Shown: positions 54,949 through 63,891 of the stretch, one piece after another | Numbering within the stretch: the first letter of the stretch is position 1 | Layout of the letters: every line of letters starts with the position of its first letter | NCBI RefSeq assembly: GCF_002282895.1 | Contig: NZ_NRRB01000007.1 | Location: 85,363 to 149,362 of the forward strand | Direction: 5' to 3' | Length of the DNA stretch: 64,000 nucleotides | DNA from: Paraferrimonas haliotis | GTDB taxonomy: Bacteria; Pseudomonadota; Gammaproteobacteria; Enterobacterales; Shewanellaceae | Notes under the pieces: generated by a model | The model's input: the letters and a program-made list of their open reading frames with translations, nothing else | The model's database searches: none | Told to the model about the DNA's origin: nothing | Made by a program: the position numbers and the translations under genes

Positions 54949-56078
54949 GACAACTATTGATCATCCTTAAAAAGGAATTGGTGGATGCCATCCGAGATAA
55001 ACGGTCGGTCATGGCTGGGCTTTACTATTCCATTGGTACCCCCCTCATTATTAGCCTTTTGTTTATGGTGCTTATCGGTAAGGTGACTGCGCCTGATACA
55101 TTAAGACTAACGATTATCGAGCCTGAAAGAGCTCCTGATTTGGTGCGCTATTTGACAGCACATAACATTGAGCATTCTTCCGATAGCACCAAAAAGGACA
55201 TCGAGATCAGTTTTTCAGAAAACTATGCACAACAGTTGAATCAAGGGCTACCTGCAGAAGTGTTTGTGAAGGCCGACTTTTCGGACAATGAATTGCAACA
55301 AGCTTTGAGTCGTATTAGGCGCACAATGGATGGATATGCCCACGAAATTGGACGGCTACGACTGGTGGCTCGGGGAGTCGACCCCAGAGTCACCCAAGTG
55401 CTCGATGTGCAACAGCAAGATACTGCCAAAGCGGTTGCCAGAGGTGGTTTCATCTTAGGTATGGCCATATTCATCATGATTTATTCGGTGTTTATATCCG
55501 GAATGAACCTGGCGATTGACACCAGTGCCGGAGAGCGCGAACGTGACTCGTTAGGACTTATGCTCAGTCAACCTGTGACGCCAATGACCATTACTTGGGC
55601 GAAAGTCTTGTGTGTTACCTTGTTCGCGATGCTGGGACTGGTGTTGACGATAGTATGCTCCAAAATTGCCTATACCTTTGTTCCTTGGCACGAATTGGGG
55701 TTCGACGTGAATATTAATTCCGATTTAGTCATCGCAATGTTCATTGTTGGTATCCCCATTTCGCTCATGGCTGCGAGCATGCAACTGTTTGTATCCTTTA
55801 TGGCCAAAACATTTAAAGAAGCTCAAAGCTATTTAACCATCGTGTTATTTGTCCCTCTTGCTTTGGCCATGACAGCGAACTACGAGATAGCGCCGCACGT
55901 ATTGAAATGGTTGCCGGTATCAGGACAGCAACAAGCATTAATGGCACTGGTAAAAGGTCAAGAGCTGCCCATCCTGGAATTGGCCGTCGCCTCAGGCATC
56001 ACATTGGTGATAGCTTTGGTGCTAACGTTCGCCATCAATCGGCTGCTTAAAAGCGAAAAAGTAGTCTTCGGACTTTGA
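54945..56078 (+). CDS. natB: ABC exporter permease, NatB-like
   Basis: This 377-residue ABC-2-type permease has a first helix near residue 25, a large extracytoplasmic domain, and about five helices in the C-terminal half (FILGMAIFIMIYSVFISGMNLAID on). The cytoplasmic N-terminus LLIILKKELVDAIRDKRS is typical of NatB. It works with the ATPase encoded just upstream (ATGA overlap). Confidence 0.8.
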   Translation: MRQLLIILKKELVDAIRDKRSVMAGLYYSIGTPLIISLLFMVLIGKVTAPDTLRLTIIEPERAPDLVRYLTAHNIEHSSDSTKKDIEISFSENYAQQLNQGLPAEVFVKADFSDNELQQALSRIRRTMDGYAHEIGRLRLVARGVDPRVTQVLDVQQQDTAKAVARGGFILGMAIFIMIYSVFISGMNLAIDTSAGERERDSLGLMLSQPVTPMTITWAKVLCVTLFAMLGLVLTIVCSKIAYTFVPWHELGFDVNINSDLVIAMFIVGIPISLMAASMQLFVSFMAKTFKEAQSYLTIVLFVPLALAMTANYEIAPHVLKWLPVSGQQQALMALVKGQELPILELAVASGITLVIALVLTFAINRLLKSEKVVFGL

Positions 56079-56180
56079 CGAAAGTCCACTCCTTGCCTAG
56101 GGTTATAGCGTTACGTTCTAAAGTGTTATAACCCGCTCCCAGAAGTATGCTGTTGGGAAGAAACCCTTAAGGAGTCGGAT

Positions 56181-56930
56181 ATGTCTAACCTATCCCGTGC
56201 ATTAGGGTTAACGATGGCTGTTTCGTTAACCTTAATCAGTTTTCTAAGTATCGCAGAAGAGTCATCACTTGCTCGGGTGTACACCCTTCAAGTCAGCTAT
56301 GACCAGCAACCTGATTTCGAAAAAGCGTTCAAAGATCACATTGCTTGGCGCAAAAAAGCTGAAGATCCTTGGCAATGGATGGCGTATCAAGTCATTGACG
56401 GCGAAGGTATTGGTAACTACATCGTGCGCAGTGGCAACCACAAATGGGCCGATTTTTCTGCCAGTGACGAATTTGGCAAAAAAAGTGCTAAACAATGGCG
56501 AGAAGGCCCAGCTAAATATGTCGCGCGGGTAAGTAGCCACACGACCACCACATGGCAAGATACCATTAATTGGCCAGAAGAAAATTTTGATCCTCAATTT
56601 TTCCAGATTAACGAGTATCGAGTCAAAATTGGCAAAATGGAGCAGCTACACCAAGCAGCCAGAGAAATGCATAAAGCCATTATGGAGCACAAATGGCCAG
56701 TAAATTATGCCTTTGTGCAAATAGACTCCGGCGGCCCAGCAAATCAAGTGACTTTGGTGCTACCGTATCTGTCTTGGAGTGCTATGGAACAGCCAGAAGT
56801 GAAACTGCAAGAGGTGCTAGTGAAGACGTATGGAGAAGAGAAAGCTGCTGATATTCTCGGTCGTTGGAGTGATGCGGTCTTAGAAATTAATACTTTTATG
56901 CTTAGGAAGCGTGGCGACTTAGTGGAGTAA
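56181..56930 (+). CDS. exported protein of unknown function with two repeated domains
   Basis: I do not recognise a family with certainty. The 249-residue product has a signal peptide (hydrophobic core up to LSIAEE). The mature part looks like two copies of one ~90-residue unit: YTLQVSYDQQPDFEKAFKDH...YQVIDGEG...KWADF and NEYRVKIGKMEQLHQAAREM...FVQIDSGG...SWSAM. This is the pattern of tandem ferredoxin-like (dimeric alpha/beta barrel) domains. AAGGAG lies eight bases before the ATG. It stands alone between natB and a convergent dehydrogenase gene. Confidence 0.65.
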   Translation: MSNLSRALGLTMAVSLTLISFLSIAEESSLARVYTLQVSYDQQPDFEKAFKDHIAWRKKAEDPWQWMAYQVIDGEGIGNYIVRSGNHKWADFSASDEFGKKSAKQWREGPAKYVARVSSHTTTTWQDTINWPEENFDPQFFQINEYRVKIGKMEQLHQAAREMHKAIMEHKWPVNYAFVQIDSGGPANQVTLVLPYLSWSAMEQPEVKLQEVLVKTYGEEKAADILGRWSDAVLEINTFMLRKRGDLVE

Positions 56931-56968
56931 ATTTGTTTGGGCGGAGAACATACTCCGCCCTTAACTGA

Positions 56969-58075
56969 TTATTTACCCTGATAGAAAATTCGGTAAATAA
57001 CCCCGGCAGCGTCATCGGAGACCAGCAAAGCACCATCTGGCATTTGCATAATATCGGCTGGACGTCCCCAGGCTTCTTCTCCTTGCAACCAGCCGCTGGC
57101 AAACTCATCCACACTGACCACTTTATCGCCCTCTAAAACGACATTGCGCACTCGGTAACCGACTTTGCTGGAACGATTCCACGAGCCATGCTCAGCGATA
57201 AAAATGCTATGTTGGTACTGCTTAGGAAAGTGCTCAGATCGATAAAAGGTCATTCCAAGCGGCGCTACGTGTGCTCCGAGCTTAACTTTAGGTGCGACAA
57301 ACTCACTGGCTTCGCGCCCCTTGCCAAACTCAGGATCTTTAACATCCCCTGCGTGGTAAAAAGGGTAGCCAAAGTGCTGACCCGGCTTACTCAGTTGGTT
57401 CAGTTCGCAATCAGGGATATCGTCTCCCATATGATCACGGCCATTATCAGTAAACCACAACTGACCGGTAACTGGGTGAAAGTCAAAACCGACACTGTTG
57501 CGCACGCCTAAGGCTAGGTCCGTGGTAGTGTTGTTGGTTAAATCAAGACTCATAATTTTAGAATAGCGCTCTCCAGCATCACAAATATTGCACGGAGCGC
57601 CTATCGGTATTATCAGGTGCCCTTGTGAATCAAATTTTAGGTATTTCCATCCATGATGGACATCATCTGGCAGTTCATCGAAAACCACCGTTGGCTCAGG
57701 TATGCGTGGCCAGTTTTTTTCTATAGCTTCATATTTTAAAATTTTGCTGATATCGGCTACGTAAAGATCACCTTTGTAAAAAGCAATTCCGGAAGGCATG
57801 GTCAATCCCGAATCAATAACCGTAACCTGTTTTGCCATTCGGCTATCCACACCGGCCAAACCACCGCCAGTCACCCCGTAGACTTTGCCCGTACGACGAC
57901 TGCCAACAAACAGCATGCCTTCATCACCTAAAGCCATTTGCCGAGCGTTTTCAATGTCATCGACAAACACTTCTATTTTGAAGCCATCTGGCAAAGTTAT
58001 TGTGTCTAATGGCAAATCAGATGCAGCAAGCGCAGAACTATAAGTGAGTACAAAAATAAGCAGAAATCGGGTCAT
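56969..58075 (-). CDS. exported PQQ-dependent sugar dehydrogenase-like beta-propeller
   Basis: This 368-residue protein has a signal peptide (MTRFLLIFVLTYSSALA) and a six-bladed beta-propeller like soluble glucose/sorbosone dehydrogenases. FVGSRRTGKVYGV, NSVGFDFHPVTGQLWFTDNGRDHMGDD (including the Asp/calcium region) and GMTFYRSEHFP are characteristic. A CNIC pair lies mid-protein. ATG 58075 has AAGGA eight bases upstream. The PQQ and substrate roles are inferred from the family; no pqq genes are here. It diverges from a LysR-type regulator. Confidence 0.8.
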   Translation of the reverse strand: MTRFLLIFVLTYSSALAASDLPLDTITLPDGFKIEVFVDDIENARQMALGDEGMLFVGSRRTGKVYGVTGGGLAGVDSRMAKQVTVIDSGLTMPSGIAFYKGDLYVADISKILKYEAIEKNWPRIPEPTVVFDELPDDVHHGWKYLKFDSQGHLIIPIGAPCNICDAGERYSKIMSLDLTNNTTTDLALGVRNSVGFDFHPVTGQLWFTDNGRDHMGDDIPDCELNQLSKPGQHFGYPFYHAGDVKDPEFGKGREASEFVAPKVKLGAHVAPLGMTFYRSEHFPKQYQHSIFIAEHGSWNRSSKVGYRVRNVVLEGDKVVSVDEFASGWLQGEEAWGRPADIMQMPDGALLVSDDAAGVIYRIFYQGK

Positions 58076-58220
58076 AACAGTTTTCCTTAACAAGTAATCT
58101 CAACAGAATATCGTTAATATCGATTGCTTTCTAGTCAGCTATCGCTGAAGCCAAAAGATTGCCTTCGCTCACTAAAATCGATAGTTTGCAAAGTAATTAG
58201 ATATTATTAGTTGGCCATAC

Positions 58221-59147
58221 ATGATCATAACAACTGAGCGATTACATTATTTATGGGCAGTGGCAGAAACAGGATCTTTTTCGGCCGCTGGCAGAAAGTT
58301 AGGCTACAGCCCTGCGGCAGTCCAACAAGCTATTCAAGCTTTTGAATACGATATTGACGCCAAACTGTTTGAACGAGACCCGGGGAAAAAGCCAACGCTG
58401 ACCGAACTGGGAAAAAAGTTCTACCTGCAAGCGCTTGATATATTGCCAAAACTTGAGGGCTTGGAAAAATTTGCTCTCGATGTAGCTCAGGGGCAGGAAG
58501 CACAGCTACGAGTTGCACTTCATAGCTTCACCCTCTGTGGACAGTATCAAGATGCTATTGTCGCCCTGCAAAAACACTTTCCTACGCTCGAATTAATCCT
58601 GCTAGATGCGGATTATGCTGTTTTATCATGCGACAAAACTCGCATCACCAATTACCCTCACCTTCCCTTAGCCGATATCATCCTTTCCCCTGGAAGACTG
58701 CGCAGCGATCACGGCGGCTATGATCATATTATCGGTAGAATTCACTGGCGAATTGTTGCTTCAAACAAACATCCACTGAGTCACATAGCATCGACGTTGT
58801 CGATAGACGACCTCAACTTACATACTCAGCTTTTTCCTTCTCCCGGAGTTATCTTTACCGAAGAGCTAAATGAAGGCATTCGCCTAAGTAACAAACTCAT
58901 TCGCTATAGCCATTTTTACCAATTACAATCGTTTTTGTTGTCAGGTTTGGGGTTTGCCGTGATACCAGACCAACTTGCGCGCCCTCTAGCCGAACAAGGC
59001 CAACTAACGATTCTTGAGTTGGATTTTGATGACGGAGCCATCAATTGGGGAATCGAACTTGCTTGGGCTCCTAATTTAGGAAAAGCCGGCAGCTGGCTGG
59101 TAGAGCAACTGCAAAAGCCCCCCCAAACCTCAAACCTTAAACCTTAA
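58221..59147 (+). CDS. LysR-family transcriptional regulator
   Basis: This 308-residue regulator has the N-terminal helix-turn-helix (LWAVAETGSFSAAGRKLGYSPAAVQQAIQAFEYDIDAKLFER) and a periplasmic-binding-like effector domain. No clear ribosome-binding site precedes the ATG. By the usual LysR pattern it may control the divergent PQQ-type dehydrogenase gene. Its last codons lie in a degenerate 7-bp repeat that continues past the stop. Confidence 0.88.
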   Translation: MIITTERLHYLWAVAETGSFSAAGRKLGYSPAAVQQAIQAFEYDIDAKLFERDPGKKPTLTELGKKFYLQALDILPKLEGLEKFALDVAQGQEAQLRVALHSFTLCGQYQDAIVALQKHFPTLELILLDADYAVLSCDKTRITNYPHLPLADIILSPGRLRSDHGGYDHIIGRIHWRIVASNKHPLSHIASTLSIDDLNLHTQLFPSPGVIFTEELNEGIRLSNKLIRYSHFYQLQSFLLSGLGFAVIPDQLARPLAEQGQLTILELDFDDGAINWGIELAWAPNLGKAGSWLVEQLQKPPQTSNLKP

Positions 59148-59159
59148 ACTTTAAACTTT
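59125..59159 (+). repeat. five-copy heptanucleotide repeat across a stop codon
   Basis: AAACCTC, AAACCTT, AAACCTT, AAACTTT, AAACTTT follow one another. The LysR stop codon (59145-59147) lies at the junction of the third and fourth copy. Confidence 0.85.
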
Positions 59160-59247
59160 AGCTATAAGGTATTAAAAATCCTCACTTGTATGATTTATGG
59201 ATAATGTCCTTAAACCAGAGCATTAACCATAAATACAGGTGATTACT

Positions 59248-60576
59248 ATGAAAAAATCGATTATCAGTTTTGCGCTAAGCGCAATCTTGTTATCTCAAAC
59301 CGCGACCTTGGCACAGGCACAAATACAGCCGTCCAACCCTTATGCGACGGCCGCTGAATTGGGCTTGATGGAAGGCTTTCCAGTTCCAGCTGACAAACAA
59401 GTGACAAAAGCCAACGCATTGCAAACAGCGCCATTTAACCGTTGGTCTTATCAGCACATGCGAATGTTTTACCCCAGTGCTGACATTCCTGCATCCCAGA
59501 AGCCGGTGGATCTTGAACATGTCATCGATACCAACCTTGCCAAGCAAGTATCTGTGCAAAATGCAGCGGGAGAAACTAGAAGTTTTGACGAGTATATGAC
59601 CGAAACTTGGGGAGATGCGATTGTTGTCATTAAAGGCGACAGAGTAATCTTCGAGGACTACCGTAACGGCATGACAGCAAACCAGCCCCACCAAATGATG
59701 TCAGTAACCAAATCTTTTGGTGGGCTGTTAGCATTAATGAATATACATGAGGGGCAGTATAGTGAATCACAGTATGTAGGTGACATTATCCCTGAATTAC
59801 GCAATTCATCTGCGTTTGGTAGTGCAACTGTTGGGCAAGTACTTGATATGACCAACTCTATGGACTTCAGGGAAGATTATGCCGACCCAACATCTGGCAT
59901 TAGGACATATGGCGCCGTTTTAGGTTGGACTGAGAAGATGGAGGGCGTAGATTATCCCACAAGCTTATACAGCTATTTGCCCACTCTTAACGCTGAGCAG
60001 GAACACCAACATGGGGAAGTATTTCACTACCAAACCGCAAAAACAGACGTGGTGAATTGGATAAATAACCGAGTAACTCAACAGTCATTTCAAGTAGACA
60101 TGCACGACAAGCTATGGAGCAAGTTGGGCACAGAAGGAGAAACCTATGTTCTGCTTGATAATAACGCTACTTTAGTGGCCGGAGGCGGTTTGAATGCCAC
60201 TACGGAAAACCTAGCAAAGTTTGCAACCATGATGCTAAACGATGGTCGCTTTAACGGTCAGGAAGTGGTTGCTAAATCGGTGATCGACTCTATTGCCGCC
60301 GGTGGTGATAAATCAGCCTACGCTAAAGGCCCTAATGCTTCGGAAAACATGCCTGGTGGCGAGTGGAGCTACCGAGCACAGTGGTGGGTAAGCCATACAC
60401 CTGGCCATGAAGCGTTTATGGCCATTGGTATCCATGGACAGTGGGTGTACATAGATCGTGAACGTGACGTCGCTATTGTTAAAGTATCATCGGCACCAGA
60501 GTCCTACTCTAAAGCACAAGAGCTTTATGACTTGAATGCCCTTAGAGCCATCGTCGATTACGTTAGCGCTAACTAA
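59248..60576 (+). CDS. exported serine hydrolase (beta-lactamase class C fold)
   Basis: This 442-residue protein has a signal peptide (KKSIISFALSAILLSQTATLAQA) and the class C/serine beta-lactamase-like fold. The active-site SVTK (SxxK) is in MMSVTKSFGGLLAL, and the tyrosine motif is likely FHYQTAKTD. It resembles the 6-aminohexanoate-dimer hydrolase group more than true AmpC. ATG 59248 is chosen because AGGTGA lies upstream; the in-frame GTG 59239 is less likely. The substrate is unknown and no resistance role should be assumed. Confidence 0.83.
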   Translation: MKKSIISFALSAILLSQTATLAQAQIQPSNPYATAAELGLMEGFPVPADKQVTKANALQTAPFNRWSYQHMRMFYPSADIPASQKPVDLEHVIDTNLAKQVSVQNAAGETRSFDEYMTETWGDAIVVIKGDRVIFEDYRNGMTANQPHQMMSVTKSFGGLLALMNIHEGQYSESQYVGDIIPELRNSSAFGSATVGQVLDMTNSMDFREDYADPTSGIRTYGAVLGWTEKMEGVDYPTSLYSYLPTLNAEQEHQHGEVFHYQTAKTDVVNWINNRVTQQSFQVDMHDKLWSKLGTEGETYVLLDNNATLVAGGGLNATTENLAKFATMMLNDGRFNGQEVVAKSVIDSIAAGGDKSAYAKGPNASENMPGGEWSYRAQWWVSHTPGHEAFMAIGIHGQWVYIDRERDVAIVKVSSAPESYSKAQELYDLNALRAIVDYVSAN

Positions 60577-60599
60577 TAACCATAATAGGTAAACAATGA

Positions 60600-60632
60600 G
60601 CCTCATCCGAGCTATCGATGAGGCTTTTCTTT
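60600..60632 (+). terminator. terminator of the serine hydrolase, overlapping the exonuclease 3' end
   Basis: GCCTCATC (60600-60607) pairs with GATGAGGC (60617-60624) and is followed by TTTTCTTT. The last codons of the convergent exonuclease lie inside it. Confidence 0.8.
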
Positions 60633-61304
60633 GCGAGACTGTTTGGATAATTTTGACAGGTAAACGGTTACTTTTTGCTTTGGTAGCGTCGATAATTTCA
60701 AAAGTTCATTAAAGCTAGGTTGTTCGACTCCACTTTGAAGAGTGACCTCTTCCAACAGCTTCATCCAGAGGTGAGCGGTCATTTGTGCATCGGCAAGAGC
60801 TCGGTGAAAGACGCCATCAGAGGGCAGGCCTTTAAAACGAACCAGTGTACTTAACTTGTGATTCGGAGCATCTTGAAACAATCTCCGCGAAGTAAGCAAG
60901 GTACAGCCAATCGAACCGGTATAATCATAGTTTATTCGAGCAAACTCCGCCTCTAAAAATTTGCGATCAAAACTCGCATTATGCGCCAACAGGTTGTAGC
61001 CAGCTATGAACTCAGCGAATTCCGCCATCACCACCTCACAGGGTGGTGCATTGACTAACATACTGTTACTGATGCCGGTAAAGCTTTCGATAAACGATGA
61101 TACCGCCCGTCCGGGATTCATTAACCCTTGGAAGGTGTCAACCACTTCTCCTTCCACCAGTTTGACGGCTCCAATTTCAATGGCTCGATCGCCTTGTTCG
61201 GGAGATAGTCCGGTAGTTTCAAAATCGAATACCACCACTGTGGCCGCTTTCTGATTGTTTAGTGGTGGCGTTGCCTTCATCGAATTAAAACGATTTTGGG
61301 GCAT
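60612..61304 (-). CDS. DEDDh 3'-5' exonuclease (DnaQ-like)
   Basis: This 230-residue exonuclease has the DEDDh acidic motifs: [11 protein letters not shown] (ExoI), [10 protein letters not shown] (ExoII) and [10 protein letters not shown] (ExoIII). It is similar to the proofreading epsilon family and stand-alone homologues. ATG 61304 overlaps the end of the yibL frame by 20 bases; ATG 61280 is an alternative, just after the yibL stop. It is either DNA-repair- or RNA-related and the substrate is not known. Confidence 0.85.
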   Translation of the reverse strand: MPQNRFNSMKATPPLNNQKAATVVVFDFETTGLSPEQGDRAIEIGAVKLVEGEVVDTFQGLMNPGRAVSSFIESFTGISNSMLVNAPPCEVVMAEFAEFIAGYNLLAHNASFDRKFLEAEFARINYDYTGSIGCTLLTSRRLFQDAPNHKLSTLVRFKGLPSDGVFHRALADAQMTAHLWMKLLEEVTLQSGVEQPSFNELLKLSTLPKQKVTVYLSKLSKQSRKEKPHR

Positions 61305-61641
61305 AGCCTGTAACCGCTTCTAACTTCAGCTCACGGCCAAGGGCTGTTAACGGATGGACAACGACCAAGCCTTTCACTCGCTTTTTCAATGCCCCCATAT
61401 CTGCTTGTTCCGCTTTGGTTAATTCACGATGAAACTTTAACTATGATATTTGCTCGCCTTTAGCGCCGAGTTGTTTACCTTGCTTCTGTTTTAATGACGT
61501 AATCTTTTTATTAAGCTTTTTTATGTCCTGCTCGACACGCGCGCTTACGTCTAGCGCTTCAGCACGATTGGCGGCGGTCAATTTATGACGTAATTTGTCT
61601 AACTGATTGTGAGCTTTTTGCAGCTCGTCTTTGACGCTCAT
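61285..61641 (-). pseudogene. yibL: yibL-like ribosome-associated protein gene with an in-frame amber codon
   Basis: From ATG 61641 (AAGG six bases upstream) the frame reads 66 codons, then TAG at 61443-61441, then continues in the same frame for another 51 codons to TAA at 61287-61285. The part after the TAG ([36 protein letters not shown]) is clearly the conserved C-terminal half of YibL, a small ribosome-associated protein. The part before it is the coiled-coil half (LDKLRHKLTAANRAEALDV). Total length (118 codons) equals the family. So one substitution to a stop has split an otherwise intact gene. Suppression, a real pseudogene or a sequence error are all possible. Confidence 0.8.
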
Positions 61642-61956
61642 AGTAAGCCTTATATAATCGATAGGTAAGCTAGAATATTAGCAGTTAAACCAAACAGCTA
61701 CTTGCTAAAATGCCAGAGAACAGAAGTGAAACATTTTTTACAACATGTTAGCAGCTGCAGGAATCGTACTGCCTAAAAGCCATCCATTATACCTATTCCA
61801 ACCTTAACCTTCCGTGATTGACATCATAATAAAACAATCGTTTTTCCCGATAATTCCAATCGAATTAATCAGTTATAAGTCAAACAGGTAAGTCAGTACA
61901 CTGACGCCAGAAGAATAAACCTACTTTTTATACGTATTTAAACACTAAGGTGTCTC
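61642..61956. other. AT-rich gene-free stretch before cytochrome c peroxidase
   Basis: No frame or convincing promoter is seen in these 315 bases. A small GTCAG-TACA-CTGAC inverted repeat (61892-61905) lies 51 bases before the ccpA-type start. I do not see a clear FNR or CRP site. Confidence 0.4.
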
Positions 61957-62949
61957 ATGACTAAACTGCACTCAATCGCAATTGTTATCAGCGCGGTATT
62001 GGCCGCTCCTTTATCCGCTGCACAAGAGCCCATTCAAGTAATAGAGCCTGCAAAAATTACCGCCCCTGAAAAAGTTGAGCTCGGCAAGATGTTGTTCTTT
62101 GAACCCCGCCTGTCTAAATCTGGCTTTATCTCCTGTAATTCTTGCCACAACCTATCTTTAGGCGGCGTTGATGCTCTTACTACTTCTATTGGCCATGAAT
62201 GGCAGGAAGGTCCAATCAACTCTCCTACCGTATTGAATGCCGAATACCAACTGGCGCAGTTTTGGGATGGTCGCGCCAAAGATTTACAAGAGCAAGCGGC
62301 GGGCCCTATTGCTAATCCAAAAGAGATGGGCTTTACTCATGAGCTAGCGGTAACCACCATTGCCTCAATGCCAGCATATCAGGCTCGTTTTGAAGCTATC
62401 TACGGTAAAGACTCAGTAAATATTGATAATATTACTAATGCCATTGCCGAATTTGAGAAAACCTTAGTAACCCCTAACAGCCCATTCGACTTGTACTTGA
62501 AAGGCGATAGCAACGCAATCAGTGCCAGCGCGAAAGCGGGTTACCAGTTGTTCAAAGATAAAGGTTGTTCAACCTGTCACAACGGACCAGCTGTCGGTGG
62601 AACCATGTATATGAAAATGGGCCTAATCAAGCCATTTCATACCGATAACCCTGCTGAAGGTCGTGTCGCTGTAACGGGTAATGAAGCTGATAGAAATGTA
62701 TTTAAAGTACCAACACTGCGCAATATCGAACTCACCTATCCGTACTTCCATGATGGACAAACTTGGACACTAGAAGAGGCTGTAAATACAATGGCTGATA
62801 TCCAACTTGCTAAGTCATTAACTGATGAGCAAACAGCTGACCTTGTTGAGTTTTTGAAGTCTCTTACGGGAGAGCAACCGCAGATCACCCTGCCGATTTT
62901 GCCGCCATCTAATGCAAATACACCACGTCCGGTGCCTTTTACAAAGTAA
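61957..62949 (+). CDS. ccpA: di-haem cytochrome c peroxidase
   Basis: This is a periplasmic peroxidase that reduces hydrogen peroxide with electrons from small cytochromes. The 330-residue protein has a signal peptide (up to LSAAQ) and two haem c sites: CNSCH near residue 59 (low-potential, peroxidatic) and CSTCH near residue 203 (electron-transfer). FKVPTLRNIELTYPYFHDG is the typical C-terminal motif. AAGG lies before the ATG. It may draw on cytochrome c4 or other carriers for electrons. A terminator follows. Confidence 0.94.
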   Translation: MTKLHSIAIVISAVLAAPLSAAQEPIQVIEPAKITAPEKVELGKMLFFEPRLSKSGFISCNSCHNLSLGGVDALTTSIGHEWQEGPINSPTVLNAEYQLAQFWDGRAKDLQEQAAGPIANPKEMGFTHELAVTTIASMPAYQARFEAIYGKDSVNIDNITNAIAEFEKTLVTPNSPFDLYLKGDSNAISASAKAGYQLFKDKGCSTCHNGPAVGGTMYMKMGLIKPFHTDNPAEGRVAVTGNEADRNVFKVPTLRNIELTYPYFHDGQTWTLEEAVNTMADIQLAKSLTDEQTADLVEFLKSLTGEQPQITLPILPPSNANTPRPVPFTK

Positions 62950-62976
62950 TCTCGTAGTCGCAACAATAGCTAACTA

Positions 62977-62998
62977 GCAGCCTTCGGGCTGCTTTTTT
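62977..62998 (+). terminator. rho-independent terminator of ccpA
   Basis: GCAGCC (62977-62982), TTCG loop, GGCTGC (62987-62992), then TTTTTT. Confidence 0.9.
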
Positions 62999-63069
62999 GA
63001 TCCAACGATTTAGATCTTGTCTGCTAGGCTTAACGTATAGAGGTTACATACCTACGAGAGGTCGACAAG

Positions 63070-63522
63070 ATGAGATGTACTACCAAACATGCTATTCAAT
63101 TGTTATCTGGTTGCCTACTTGTCACTTCTTTGAGCGCATTGAGCTACCCTGAATATCAACAAGATTCAGCGCATCGCAGCCTCATTTATTTTGCCCCGAG
63201 CTACGATGAGTCCGTGGCTGAGTTTGAACATCAAGCTGAGATCCATAAATGCGTATTAACGGCTCGCAACACTCGCGTATTAATTGTCACCCCAGAAACC
63301 AATGAAAGGCTCTACAACAGTTACCATAATTTTGACTGGAACCAACTGAAAGCCTCTTACCAAATTCAAGAAGATGATTACACCTTAATTCTTGTTGGAT
63401 CGAACGGCAACGAAACACAAAGATGGCAGCAGCCGGATTGGGAAGAGTTGTTTTCCTTATTGGATTCAACCAGTACTGAAGTTGCAAAAGACGTTCAACG
63501 TCTAAAGCGTTGCAGCGCTTGA
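63070..63522 (+). CDS. exported DUF4174-like protein
   Basis: This 150-residue protein has a signal sequence (LLSGCLLVTSLSALS) and a thioredoxin-like DUF4174 core: RSLIYFAPSYDESVAEFEHQ and, near the end, TLILVGSNGNETQRWQQPDWEELFSLLDS. The redox CXXC of thioredoxins is missing. The function is unknown. GAGAGG lies before the ATG. It is the last gene before the convergent rRNA operon. Confidence 0.72.
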   Translation: MRCTTKHAIQLLSGCLLVTSLSALSYPEYQQDSAHRSLIYFAPSYDESVAEFEHQAEIHKCVLTARNTRVLIVTPETNERLYNSYHNFDWNQLKASYQIQEDDYTLILVGSNGNETQRWQQPDWEELFSLLDSTSTEVAKDVQRLKRCSA

Positions 63523-63592
63523 TACTGTGCACTTGACGCTTCCTAGGACTTTGACATTGATTCACTGGACAGAGGTTAGGCCTAGCAAGGAA

Positions 63593-63633
63593 TGACCGCG
63601 AGGGCAGGTCGAGGACGGTGCCCTAGGCGGTCA
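63593..63633. other. long imperfect hairpin beyond the rRNA terminator
   Basis: TGACCGC (63593-63599) pairs with GCGGTCA (63627-63633), and inside it AGGGCA pairs with TGCCCT. There is no T-run. It lies between the DUF4174 gene and the distal rRNA terminator. Confidence 0.55.
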
Positions 63634-63645
63634 CCAGTAACGAAA

Positions 63646-63671
63646 AAGGGCCTCCCTTTCGGGAAGCCCTT
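63646..63671 (-). terminator. distal rRNA-operon terminator
   Basis: On the minus strand AAGGGC-T-TCCC-GAAA-GGGA-G-GCCCTT is followed by TTTCG. It ends transcription coming from the rRNA side. Confidence 0.75.
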
Positions 63672-63685
63672 ATTCATTATTTAAA

Positions 63686-63835
63686 GCCTGGCGGTGTCCA
63701 GGACAACATCATAGATGTTGTCCGTTCCGACCTGAGATTGCTCAGCCGCAATCTCCGAGCGGTCTCCACCCTACTATCACATGATATGTGGCGCCTACGG
63801 CGCACTATTTATTTTCCCATGTGAGAGCACATCAT
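63686..63835 (-). other. 5S-tail-like segment with inserted hairpins
   Basis: The minus-strand 3' end of this segment repeats the 5S 3' end exactly: 19 bases, plus-strand TATTTAAAGCCTGGCGGTG, at 63678-63696 as at 63884-63902. Near 63770-63780 CATGTGATAGTAGGG resembles the 5S CATGTGAGAGTAGG. Between them are two perfect hairpins (GGACAACATC/GATGTTGTCC and GAGATTGC/GCAATCTC) not found in 5S. It may be the remains of a second 5S gene or a transcribed structured spacer. Confidence 0.5.
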
Positions 63836-63849
63836 CAAATTTGAAGCAT

Positions 63850-63875
63850 AAAAAAACCCCCGTCAAAGACGGGGG
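63850..63875 (-). terminator. terminator after the 5S gene
   Basis: On the minus strand CCCCCGTC-TTT-GACGGGGG is followed by TTTTTTT, 16 bases after the 5S end. Confidence 0.85.
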
Positions 63876-63891
63876 CATTTTTATATTTAAA

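Noticed and set aside
59290..59694. 134-codon minus-strand frame
   Set aside because: It is antisense to the signal peptide and N-terminal part of the serine hydrolase, which is well supported.
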